Positions 25,772 through 34,066 of a stretch of DNA of 64,000 nt are shown here, piece after piece. The translations under genes and the position numbers were made by a program. The notes below the pieces were generated by a model. That model did not search any database and was not told where the DNA came from. It saw nothing but the letters and a program-made list of their open reading frames with translations. Source of the DNA: Mycolicibacterium fortuitum subsp. fortuitum (lineage in GTDB: Bacteria > Actinomycetota > Actinomycetes > Mycobacteriales > Mycobacteriaceae); contig NZ_AP025518.1 in the NCBI RefSeq assembly GCF_022179545.1, forward strand, positions 1,736,001-1,800,000, in the 5' to 3' direction. The number at the start of each line of letters is the position of its first letter. Within the stretch, counting starts at the first letter, position 1.

Positions 25772-26584
25772 TCAGCTCAATGAACATTCGCCGATCAGGT
25801 CGGACAGCTCGGCGGCGACGTGCTCGGGCATCTCGATTCCGGGGAAGTGCGTCTCGCCGGGCAGCCGGGTGTAACTGAACCAGGGGTTACGGCTGCAGAA
25901 TTCGTCGTGCAGGGCGTCGTAGTCAGCGGACTTCGGATGGGAGAAGACATGCCGGATCGGGCGTGGCTGCGTGAGTTTCTCCATCCGCCCCATGGGCGAG
26001 CCCCAGGTGTCGTAGGCGTTCTCGATGACTCGGCACGCGCGCGACCACATGTCGAAACCGAATCCGCCCGCCTCATGCTGCATGTGGTAGCGGACCGCGG
26101 GATTGTCGCTGCCGTCCAGCCAGGACTGCACAAGTCCGTCTCGGCCGGCCAACCATGTTTCGCGCTGCTGGATCGCGCGCAGGCCCGCGACGAACTCAGG
26201 CGGTGCCGGCGTCATGATCAGATCAAGGATCATCACCGCCGGTACTCGGTCGGGACCCAGCTGCTCGGCGATATCCAATGCGGCCCAGCCGCCGTGGGCG
26301 TGTGCGACCGGCACAAACGTCTCGATCTCCAATGCGTCGAGTAGCGCGATGGTGTCGGCGACCTGCTCGGCCACCCCGAAGTCGCCGACCGGCGTGCGGT
26401 CGGGGCCATGGCCGCGCCAGCAGACCCGGACCACCCGGTGTTTCGGAATCAGATGCGGCACCAGCCGGTCGAAGGCGCGGTGGTCGTGTGCCCATCCGGT
26501 GAGCGGGACGATCACGGGGCCCGGTTCGAGTCCTTCGTCGACGAACGCGATCTGGACGCCGTTCACGGTCATCGTGTTGGTCAT
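25772..26584 (-). CDS. aqdC: cofactor-independent 3-hydroxy-4-quinolone 2,4-dioxygenase (AqdC/HOD type)
   Basis: Alpha/beta-hydrolase-fold dioxygenase that opens the heterocyclic ring of 2-alkyl-3-hydroxy-4(1H)-quinolones such as the Pseudomonas quinolone signal, releasing CO and N-acylanthranilate without metal or cofactor. Family hallmarks: GWAHDHRAFDRL near residue 30, WRGHGPD near 56, GSPMGRM with RPIRHVFSHP, and PWFSYTRLPGETHFPGIEMP. From the ATG at 26584 (GGAGG 8 nt upstream) the catalytic dyad is D121 and H246, the numbers known for mycobacterial AqdC. The nucleophile-elbow serine is Ala (A96 in AHAHGG), consistent with a dioxygenase rather than an esterase. It lies 15 nt after aqdB. 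The closest known cluster is aqdRABC of M. abscessus and Rhodococcus. Confidence 0.88.
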   Translation of the reverse strand: MTNTMTVNGVQIAFVDEGLEPGPVIVPLTGWAHDHRAFDRLVPHLIPKHRVVRVCWRGHGPDRTPVGDFGVAEQVADTIALLDALEIETFVPVAHAHGGWAALDIAEQLGPDRVPAVMILDLIMTPAPPEFVAGLRAIQQRETWLAGRDGLVQSWLDGSDNPAVRYHMQHEAGGFGFDMWSRACRVIENAYDTWGSPMGRMEKLTQPRPIRHVFSHPKSADYDALHDEFCSRNPWFSYTRLPGETHFPGIEMPEHVAAELSDLIGECSLS

Positions 26585-26599
26585 GTTGTTCTCCTCCAT

Positions 26600-27733
26600 C
26601 TAGACGGTGGCGGCCGATTGCCGCCGGGCGGTGGACAGGTGCAGGTCGGAAAAACCGGGCACGCGGCCGATCGTGGACAGCAGCGGTACCCGCAGCCCAT
26701 CCGGGATGTGATTGAGCAAGCGCATGCCATAGGACGTGCGTTGTGTCCGATCGATCTCCGGGCGGGTGTTTCGCTCCCAGTCCGCCAGGGCCTCGGGAAC
26801 CCCGGTGCCGGGACGGCTCACCGTCGCGGCCAGCGCGATCGCATTGGTCATCGCCGTCCCGCCGCCCTGACCCAGATAGGGCGGCTGAGCGTGCGCGGCG
26901 TCGCCGACAAACGCCACTGCGCCGCGCGACCACGTCGACAACTGCACGAATTCGAAGGTGTCCCAACGGATCGGTACGTCGGCGGTGGCGTCGAGCAGCG
27001 CCGACAGCATCGGGAAGCTCTTCTGCCATTGCGCCACGTTCACGCGCGAGCCGTTGATCGCCGGATCGCCCGCGTCACATACCAGGGCGAGGTAGACCCA
27101 CTCCGGGGTGCACGGCGTGTACAGCAGCCGACGACGCCCTTGGAAGAACTCGAGGTGCTTCACCCGATCCTCGTCGGACAGATAGTCGGCCGAAGCCGGA
27201 ATCATCAGCCGTGCTGCCCCCTGTGTCATGCGGATCCGGCGGTAGGCCAGGTCGAGGCTGTCACGCAGCCGCGAGTGCACGCCGTCGGCGGCGACCACCA
27301 GATCGGCGGTCTCGGTGTGCCCGTCGTCGAAATCGACTGTCCCGTTCGCGTGAACGGCGGTCGCGACCGAGTTGGTGACGAGCTCGACGCCTGCATCGTG
27401 CGCGGCGTTCACCAACGCGCGGATCAGTACCTCTCGCAGCAGGGTGTAACACCGGGCCTGGCCGTCGCCGTTGATGGCGATGCGGTACAACGTCTTTCCG
27501 CGGTGTGACCTGGCTTCGGCGGCCGGACCGATGTGTGCGCCGTGGGTGGCCTCGGCGAAGGCGCCGATCGATTCGAGTGCGAGCAGACCGTTGTCCCAGA
27601 CGTAGATGCCGGCGCCTACCGCGCGAATCTCGGGTTGGCGCTCGTGCAAACGGACGGTCCAGCCGCGTCGGGCGAGTGCGGTGGCGGCGGTCAATCCGCC
27701 GATGCCGCCGCCGATGACGGTGGCATTGCTCAT
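26600..27733 (-). CDS. aqdB: FAD-dependent 4-quinolone 3-monooxygenase (AqdB type)
   Basis: Class A flavoprotein monooxygenase, 377 residues. The dinucleotide fold ATVIGGGIGGLTAATAL is at the N-terminus, a DG-type motif VVAADGVHSRLRDSL in the middle, and the FAD ribityl motif GDAAHAQPPYLGQGGG towards the C-terminus. By position it would be AqdB, which hydroxylates 2-heptyl-4(1H)-quinolone at C3 to give the signal that AqdC then cleaves. AGAGG lies before the ATG at 27733. It sits in the minus-strand operon aqdA-aqdB-aqdC with short gaps. Other aromatic substrates cannot be excluded from sequence alone. Confidence 0.8.
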   Translation of the reverse strand: MSNATVIGGGIGGLTAATALARRGWTVRLHERQPEIRAVGAGIYVWDNGLLALESIGAFAEATHGAHIGPAAEARSHRGKTLYRIAINGDGQARCYTLLREVLIRALVNAAHDAGVELVTNSVATAVHANGTVDFDDGHTETADLVVAADGVHSRLRDSLDLAYRRIRMTQGAARLMIPASADYLSDEDRVKHLEFFQGRRRLLYTPCTPEWVYLALVCDAGDPAINGSRVNVAQWQKSFPMLSALLDATADVPIRWDTFEFVQLSTWSRGAVAFVGDAAHAQPPYLGQGGGTAMTNAIALAATVSRPGTGVPEALADWERNTRPEIDRTQRTSYGMRLLNHIPDGLRVPLLSTIGRVPGFSDLHLSTARRQSAATV

Positions 27734-27760
27734 GGTGGCCTCTCTGTGTCGATTGGGTGG

Positions 27761-29071
27761 TCAGGGCAGCACATTCAAAGTCCGAGATCCGGTGATCTCG
27801 CCGGTGTGGACGAACTGTCCCCAGCGCTCGCGGGTGCGGGCGCCGATCGCGGTGATCTCACTGGCGGTCAGCGGCTCCACCATGGGCGCGTGCTGCCAGG
27901 ACTCTCCGACGCCGAACAGCAGCGGAAGTTCGATGCAGTGGCAGGCGCCGAAGGGGTTCGCCGGATGCAGCGATCCGAAGCGATACCGGTACACGTCTGC
28001 GCCGGCGTCGGCGAGCAGGCCGGCGAGTTGATCTGTCGCGTTGTCGAAGGCCTTGGCCTGTACTACTTTTTGCGCGATCACAGAGAGGGGTTTGCCGATC
28101 AGTGGCACGCGACGCAACGCCGAGAAGAACGGGTGCGGACCGTAGAAGGCCGCCATCTCGTCGGCGGTGGTGCCGATCAGGACGCGGAGGTTCGGCGCCC
28201 GCTCGATCGTGGCCTGCCGCCATTCGGCCGCATCGGGTAGGGGAGTGACACCGCTGACCGGCCGCAACGGGGGAGCGGAATTCAGACCCAACCGCCCCGA
28301 GAGTCGTCGGGCTGCTCGGGACTGTGCCTCGAGAAGGTCGGCGTCGGTCGCCGCCCGGGGATCGCTGTCGAGTTCACCGAGGACGACGTCGGCTGCTCGC
28401 TGTGCCTGATCGGGACTGTGGAATGCGATACCCAGCGGTGCGCTCTGGATGATGGCCTGGTCGAAAAGTGTCCGGGTGTGCGCGATTCCGAGCATCGCGA
28501 CGACGGATTGTGCGCCGGCGGATTGGCCCGCGACCGTGACCCGGGAGGGACTTCCGCCGAACTCTGCGATGTGATCGCGCACCCATTCCAACGCGGCGAT
28601 CTGATCGAGTAGACCGAGATTCCCGGGCGATACCCCGGCGGCGTGCAGGTAACCGAAGGCGCCGAGGCGGTAGCTCACGGTAACCACCACGATGCCGGTT
28701 TCCCGTACCAAGTGGTCGGCGTCGTAGAGGTTCCACTCGCCACTGCCCGAAAGGTAGGCGCCACCGTGCAGCCAGACCAGCACCGGCCGGGAGGCCGGTT
28801 CAGCTCCGGCGGGCGCGGTGACCGTGACGCGCAAGCAGTCCGGGCTCTGCTGGTATGGGGCTGGTGCGCCCATGATCGATTCCAGCCGCGACGGCAACTG
28901 AGGTGCGGCCGGACCGCGCGCAGTCGCATCGAAAATGCTGTCGGCCAAGGGGATTGGTCGAGGCGGCCCGAATCTGTCCGCCTGGGCATAGCGGATGCCG
29001 CGAAAGACCGTGATGTCGCCGCGCCGGTGGCCGCGCCATCGGCCCGACATGGTCAGCACCTCGTCGTGCAT
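27761..29071 (-). CDS. aqdA: carboxylesterase/amidase (AqdA type), type B esterase fold
   Basis: 436-residue type B carboxylesterase. Oxyanion loop HGGAYLSGSG at 102-110, nucleophile S184 in AGQSAGAQS, and family motifs FRGIRYAQ, SPDCLRVTV and GNLGLLDQIAALEWV. As first gene of the aqd operon its expected role is hydrolysis of N-octanoylanthranilate, the AqdC product, to anthranilate and octanoate. The ATG at 29071 has GGGAAGG just upstream. Its promoter carries the two inverted-repeat operators also facing aqdR. It is shorter than eukaryotic relatives but normal for bacterial ones. Confidence 0.8.
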   Translation of the reverse strand: MHDEVLTMSGRWRGHRRGDITVFRGIRYAQADRFGPPRPIPLADSIFDATARGPAAPQLPSRLESIMGAPAPYQQSPDCLRVTVTAPAGAEPASRPVLVWLHGGAYLSGSGEWNLYDADHLVRETGIVVVTVSYRLGAFGYLHAAGVSPGNLGLLDQIAALEWVRDHIAEFGGSPSRVTVAGQSAGAQSVVAMLGIAHTRTLFDQAIIQSAPLGIAFHSPDQAQRAADVVLGELDSDPRAATDADLLEAQSRAARRLSGRLGLNSAPPLRPVSGVTPLPDAAEWRQATIERAPNLRVLIGTTADEMAAFYGPHPFFSALRRVPLIGKPLSVIAQKVVQAKAFDNATDQLAGLLADAGADVYRYRFGSLHPANPFGACHCIELPLLFGVGESWQHAPMVEPLTASEITAIGARTRERWGQFVHTGEITGSRTLNVLP

Positions 29072-29084
29072 ACCTTCCCACCTT

Positions 29085-29108
29085 CTATCGCAAGTTGACT
29101 TGCGATAG
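29085..29108. promoter_or_regulatory. operator O1 for AqdR (perfect inverted repeat)
   Basis: Perfect 10-bp arms, CTATCGCAAG and CTTGCGATAG, flank the 4-nt spacer TTGA. It spans the predicted transcript start of aqdA (about 29106) and lies just upstream of its ribosome binding site, so binding would block aqdABC transcription. A TetR-type regulator is encoded next to it. Confidence 0.8.
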
Positions 29109-29112
29109 CTTC

Positions 29113-29141
29113 ACGGTAGGAGGCGCGCTCGCATATCGCAA
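29113..29141 (-). promoter_or_regulatory. predicted aqdABC promoter
   Basis: On the minus strand a -35 TTGCGA (29141-29136) and -10 TACCGT (29118-29113) are 17 nt apart. The -35 lies inside operator O2 and the transcript start inside O1, so one repressor could block at both ends. Confidence 0.5.
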
Positions 29142-29155
29142 GTCGAACTGCGATA
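29134..29155. promoter_or_regulatory. operator O2 for AqdR (imperfect inverted repeat)
   Basis: TATCGCAAGT and ACTGCGATA flank CGA. It is the same half-site as O1 with one base missing in the right arm. It overlaps the aqdR -10 element (GATAAT, 29152-29157) and the aqdA -35, implying autoregulation together with control of aqdABC. Confidence 0.7.
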
Positions 29156-29157
29156 AT
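29152..29157 (+). promoter_or_regulatory. -10 element of aqdR, predicted leaderless
   Basis: GATAAT ends 6 nt before the aqdR ATG, so transcription is predicted to start on that codon. There is no ribosome binding site. It overlaps operator O2. Confidence 0.5.
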
Positions 29158-29163
29158 TGCGTC

Positions 29164-29748
29164 ATGGTTGATCGAGCGAATCCTGACCGGCAGGTGCGTG
29201 GCGCGAAGCTGCGCACGCTGGTCCTGGACGCCACGATCGCCCGAATCGAAGCGGTGGGTATCGACAACGTCCGCATCGCCGACATCGCCGAAGCGGCCGG
29301 AGTTCACGAGACGTCGCTGTATCGACGATGGAAGACGTTGTCGCGCCTGCTGGTTGACGCCCTGGTGTCGCGTACCGCAGAGGAGATTCCGATACCCGAC
29401 ACCGGATCGGTCGAATCGGACCTGGAGACCTTCACGGCCGATCTCGCCCGGTTCGCGCAGACCCCCGCCGGGACGGCGATGATCCGCAGCACCGTGGTTT
29501 CGGACACCGACCCCGAAGTCGAGGCCGCCCGGCGCGAATTCTGGCTGCAGCGGTTATCGGCTGCCGAGGAGATCATCAAGCGCGGGATCGCCCGCGGCGA
29601 GGTCGCCGCCGATGCCGACGCGCAACTGGTGGTGCTGACCCTCGGTGGTCTGGTGCACCTCTATGTGAGCCATATCGGCGAAGCGACCCCGGCGGACCTG
29701 CCCCAACGGGTGGTGCGCCTGATCCTGCCCGGGATCGCGCCGAGATAG
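29164..29748 (+). CDS. aqdR: TetR-family repressor of the aqd cluster
   Basis: 194-residue TetR regulator. The HTH is at about 12-60 (VLDATIARIEAVGIDNVRIA, then the recognition part VHETSLYRRWKT), followed by an all-helical ligand-binding domain. Divergent from aqdABC, with two copies of a TATCGCAAGT-type inverted repeat between them, so it probably represses both directions and is released by a quinolone or a breakdown product (inference). The ATG at 29164 is favoured over the upstream open frame because a -10 box is placed for leaderless start. It converges with the HpaB-type gene 5 nt away. Confidence 0.85.
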   Translation: MVDRANPDRQVRGAKLRTLVLDATIARIEAVGIDNVRIADIAEAAGVHETSLYRRWKTLSRLLVDALVSRTAEEIPIPDTGSVESDLETFTADLARFAQTPAGTAMIRSTVVSDTDPEVEAARREFWLQRLSAAEEIIKRGIARGEVAADADAQLVVLTLGGLVHLYVSHIGEATPADLPQRVVRLILPGIAPR

Positions 29749-29753
29749 TTGAC

Positions 29754-31229
29754 CTAGATGAAAGCTGGAGCCTGCTCGTCCTTTTCGGCGGCCTCGGCAA
29801 TTCGCAGCAGGGGATCGACCAGTGACTCCGACATTTCGAACTGTGCGACGTCGTGGTCAAGCTGATAGGAGCGTGCGGCCGAGCCGAGGTAGAACCGTTC
29901 GTACAGTTCGTTGCGTCCGCCCAGTGCGGTCCCGGCGAAATCCCAGGCGGCCCGGAACAGCCGCACACGTTCCTTCGCGTCGAACCGGTCCGCGCCCTGC
30001 AGGTACTTGTCCAGCAAGGGGCGTAGTTCCGGATTGTCGAAGGCGGCTTCGGATGGGGTGGCGAGCAGGTTGTGGGAGCCGAGCAGCTTGATGATCTCGT
30101 TCACCCGGGGGAACCACTGTGGCAACGTCGGACGCAGCGCCCGGAACGGTCGCTCGTCGCAGAACCAGATGCCGTTGCCCCACTCGCGCGCACCCGCCTC
30201 GGCGGCCACCAGCAGTGCGCGGGTCATCTCCGCGTATGTCCACAGTTCGCCGAGCAACTCCTTGGTGCGCGGGTCTGACGCATTGATCGACTTGCAGAAC
30301 CTGCTGACCAGCTCGTAGGCGAATCGTAACTTGGCCTCGGCGCGAATCGTGGTCTGCTGCATGATGTTGGCGGTCCAACCGTTCATCATGGCCGCGTTCC
30401 ACACCTCGGTGTTGCCGTCGATGAACACCCGGCTGCGCGGGATCTCGACGTCGTCGAAGATCAGGAAGGCATCCTGCTCGTCGAAGCGTCCCGAGAAGGG
30501 CGCGTCGAAATGGGCCATGTCGGTCGAGAACGCGTCTCGGCAGAGGAGTTTGAGGCCGGGGGAGGCAATGGGCGCGGAGAAAGCGATCGCGTACTTCTGT
30601 GCGTCTTTGGGCAACGGCTGGCCGGGGTAGACAGCGACCTCGTCGGAGAACGGGGCGAGTGTGCTGAGCACCATCGCGCCGCGCACCACGATGCCGTCCG
30701 CGGTGTCGGCGACCTTGTGCAGCGCCATCTGGCCGTCGGCGGCCGCGAGGTCTCCGATGCCCTTGTCGACGGTCGGCCGGATGATCGCGTGCGTGAGAGC
30801 CAGATCGTCACGGGCGAGATCGGCTTGGAATCGCACGAGATTGGCCGCGCCCTCTTCGTTTCCGTTACGCGACCAGACGTCGGACCGCCCGGCATGGCCG
30901 GCGAGGGAGACGTTTACGTAGTCTGGCGACCGCCCGAGCAGTCCGACTGAATACCGGGCCGCGTGCGCCAACGCCGTTCCGCGACGGGCGATGTCCTCGC
31001 GCGAGCGCGGGATCAGGTGGCTGATGTTGGTGAGCTCGCCGGTTTCCGGGTGTGCGAACAGACAGTCATCGGCGTGATCGTGCTGCAGGTCGTACAGGCC
31101 CGCCACCGACTGCACCGCACCGGCGAACGGTTCGTATTCCGTTACGTCCGACACTCGTTGGCCGCCGATCCATACCTCGCGTCCGTCACGCAGCCCCGAG
31201 ATGTACTCCTTGCCGGTTCGTGCCGCCAT
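29754..31229 (-). CDS. FADH2-dependent aromatic hydroxylase, HpaB/4-hydroxyphenylacetate 3-monooxygenase family
   Basis: 491-residue oxygenase component of a two-component flavin hydroxylase, using reduced flavin from a separate reductase to hydroxylate a phenol ortho to its OH. The family N-terminus (ARTGKEYISGLRDGREVW) and core are intact. The start is the ATG at 31229 with AGGAG 5 nt upstream; the frame continues upstream but lacks family similarity. No reductase is adjacent; the FMN reductase at 54891 is a candidate supplier. It is divergent from the UbiD operon across a 267-nt gap. Substrate unknown; a hydroxybenzoate- or hydroxyphenyl-type compound is likely given the neighbouring decarboxylase. 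Confidence 0.8.
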   Translation of the reverse strand: MAARTGKEYISGLRDGREVWIGGQRVSDVTEYEPFAGAVQSVAGLYDLQHDHADDCLFAHPETGELTNISHLIPRSREDIARRGTALAHAARYSVGLLGRSPDYVNVSLAGHAGRSDVWSRNGNEEGAANLVRFQADLARDDLALTHAIIRPTVDKGIGDLAAADGQMALHKVADTADGIVVRGAMVLSTLAPFSDEVAVYPGQPLPKDAQKYAIAFSAPIASPGLKLLCRDAFSTDMAHFDAPFSGRFDEQDAFLIFDDVEIPRSRVFIDGNTEVWNAAMMNGWTANIMQQTTIRAEAKLRFAYELVSRFCKSINASDPRTKELLGELWTYAEMTRALLVAAEAGAREWGNGIWFCDERPFRALRPTLPQWFPRVNEIIKLLGSHNLLATPSEAAFDNPELRPLLDKYLQGADRFDAKERVRLFRAAWDFAGTALGGRNELYERFYLGSAARSYQLDHDVAQFEMSESLVDPLLRIAEAAEKDEQAPAFI

Positions 31230-31496
31230 TCCGTCTCCTCCAATGGTGGTGATGGGACTTCGTCGTGGTCCGGTGTGGTTTCGGACCATCGGCTTTCCGG
31301 TCATGACCGTATGAATCCGTGGTAAGCGCAGCAACGCCGTCGGTCCGGCAGCCGGAACGGGCTGCCATCTGTGAATCGGATGATGGATATCCGAACCATC
31401 TATTGGACATATGGGGGCTCGGCGCGCAAGGTGGAAGTGCAGAGCCATCACGCGTCGGGCCTGCGAAATACATTCGGATGCAAGGGGTTAGGCAAC

Positions 31497-32936
31497 ATGG
31501 CGGTTTTCCGTGACTTGCGGCATTACATCGACACTCTGACGGAGAAACTCGGAGCCGATGAGGTGCAGACGATCAAGGGCGCCAACTGGGATCTCGAAAT
31601 CGGTTGCATCACCGAGTTGTCGGCCGAGAAAGAGGGCCCGGCACTACTTTTCGACGACATCCCCGGCTACCCGTCGGGACATCGCGTCTTCACCAACTTC
31701 ATGGGCACCGTGTCGCGCTGCGCGGTCGCCCTCGGCCTGCCTGCTGACACCTCCGCGATGGACATCATCCGCGCTTGGAAGGATCTTGGAAAGCGCATCG
31801 AACCCATTCCCCCGGTTAAGGTTTCCGAGGGCGCGATCCTGGAAAACGTGCTCGAGGGCGATGATGTCGACCTGGAGATGTTCCCGACGCCGCGGTGGCA
31901 TGACGGCGACGGCGGGCGCTACATCGGCACCGCGTGCATGGTCATCACACGTGATCCGGACACCGGTTGGGTCAACGTCGGCACCTACCGGGGATGCGTG
32001 CAGGGCAAGGACCGGCTGTCGCTGTGGATGCTCGGGAACCGGCACGCGCTCGCGATCGCCAAGAAGTACTGGGATCGGGGCACGGCCTGCCCGATCGCGG
32101 TGGTTGTCGGTTGCGATCCGATTCTGACCACTGCCGCTGCCATCGCCGCCCCATCGGGGGTGTGCGAGTACGACGTCGCGGGTGGTCTACGTGGCGTCGG
32201 CGTCGAGGTCATCTCCGCGCCCGGCACCGGGCTGCCGATTCCGGCCAACGCCGAGATCGTCTTCGAGGGCGAGATGCCGCCGGTGGAAGAGGAGTCGGTG
32301 CACGAAGGCCCGTTCGGGGAGTGGACCGGCTACTTCACCCACGCCGGCGACGAGACCGTCGTGCGCGTGCAGCGCATCCTGCATCGGGATTCGCCGATCA
32401 TCCTCGGCGCGCCGCCTATGATCCCCACCGTGCCCGCCGGCGACCAGGCGGTGCCGCTGTACTCGGCCTCGGTCACCTGGGATCACCTGGAGGCCTCCGG
32501 TGTGCAGAACATCAAGGGGGTCTGGGCCTACGCGCGTCAGCTCATGATGGTGATCTCGATCGAGCAGACGGGTGCAGGCGACGCCATGCATGCGCTGCTC
32601 GCCGCCGCGGGCCGTAAGCGCACCGGAGGTGTGGATCGCTATTTCGTGGTCGTGGATGAGGACATCGACATCACCCACATCAACCACGTGCTGTGGGCGC
32701 TGTTCACCCGTGTCGATCCGGCCGAATCGATCCACGTGCTGCGGACGCCTACGACCGCGATCGACCCGCGCTTGTCGCCGGCCAAGCGGGAAGCCGGTGA
32801 CATGTCGATGGGCATCGTGTTGATCGACGCGTGTAAGCCGTTCGCGTGGAAGGACTCCTACCCACGGGCGAACCGGTTCGACGAGCCGTACCGGGCCGAG
32901 ATCCGCGATCGGTGGAAGGCGACATTGCCGCTCTGA
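31497..32936 (+). CDS. UbiD-family prenylated-FMN (hydroxy)aryl decarboxylase
   Basis: 479-residue UbiD-type decarboxylase that uses prenylated FMN to remove (or reversibly add) CO2 on an aromatic acid. Family catalytic residues are visible: R165 in GTYRGCVQG and the E270/E275 pair in HEGPFGEWTGYF. I start at the ATG at 31497 (MAVFRDLRHYI), where family similarity begins, not at the upstream open frame. It is followed by a small PNPOx-like gene and UbiX, the B-C-D arrangement of non-oxidative hydroxyarylic acid decarboxylases. Substrate unproven. Confidence 0.87.
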   Translation: MAVFRDLRHYIDTLTEKLGADEVQTIKGANWDLEIGCITELSAEKEGPALLFDDIPGYPSGHRVFTNFMGTVSRCAVALGLPADTSAMDIIRAWKDLGKRIEPIPPVKVSEGAILENVLEGDDVDLEMFPTPRWHDGDGGRYIGTACMVITRDPDTGWVNVGTYRGCVQGKDRLSLWMLGNRHALAIAKKYWDRGTACPIAVVVGCDPILTTAAAIAAPSGVCEYDVAGGLRGVGVEVISAPGTGLPIPANAEIVFEGEMPPVEEESVHEGPFGEWTGYFTHAGDETVVRVQRILHRDSPIILGAPPMIPTVPAGDQAVPLYSASVTWDHLEASGVQNIKGVWAYARQLMMVISIEQTGAGDAMHALLAAAGRKRTGGVDRYFVVVDEDIDITHINHVLWALFTRVDPAESIHVLRTPTTAIDPRLSPAKREAGDMSMGIVLIDACKPFAWKDSYPRANRFDEPYRAEIRDRWKATLPL

Positions 32937-33424
<488 letters not shown>

Positions 33425-33425
<1 letters not shown>

Positions 33426-34066
33426 TGCGTGATACGCCGACGCGCATCATCGTCGCGATCAGCGGCGCCAGCGGCGCACCGTTCGCGGTGCGCCTACTGG
33501 AGACGCTACGCGAGATGCCCGATGTCGAAACCCATTTGGTGATGAGCACCTGGGGTAAATCGAACATCGAGGTGGAGACCGACCGCACGGTGTCCGAAGT
33601 CGTCGCCTTGGCCGACGTGACGTACAAGCTCGGTGAGCAGGGCGCGGCGATCTCGTCCGGCTCGTTCCGTACCACCGGGATGATCATCGTGCCGTGCAGC
33701 ATGAGGACACTGTCCGCCATCCGCTATGGGATGGCGGACAATCTCATCTGCCGGGCCGCCGATGTGGTGCTCAAGGAGGGGCGGCAGCTGGTGCTGGTGC
33801 CGCGCGAAACCCCGCTGAACACCATTCATTTGGAGAACATGCTTGCGTTGAGCCGAATGGGCGCACGCATCGTGCCACCGATGCCGGCCTTCTACAACCA
33901 TCCGCAGACCATCGGCGACATCGTCGACCATGTCGTGGTGCGCATTCTCGATCAGTTCGGGCTGGATGCCCCGCAGGCGAAACGGTGGCGCGGACTGGGC
34001 GCGGCGCGGCGCGACCGGCCGACCCACGCCGGCCATGACCTCAGTCAAGCTGCCGGCACCGAGTAG
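33425..34066 (+). CDS. UbiX-family flavin prenyltransferase
   Basis: 213-residue flavoprotein that makes prenylated FMN for UbiD from FMN and dimethylallyl (pyro)phosphate. The FMN-binding N-terminus RIIVAISGASGAPFAVRLLE, the LVMSTWGK segment, the STIRYG-like SAIRYGMADNLICRAADV and the VPRETPLNTIHLENML motifs are all typical. It starts at the ATG at 33425, overlapping the preceding stop (GTG at 33422 is in frame too). A basic C-terminal extension of about 25 residues overlaps the convergent LysR gene by 22 nt. Confidence 0.88.

Noticed and set aside
31377..31400. Overlapping short inverted repeats (CGGAT/ATCCG and GATGG/CCATC) in the HpaB-UbiD spacer as an operator
   Set aside because: Arms of only 5 nt and no second copy; too weak to call although position would suit a LysR or similar site.
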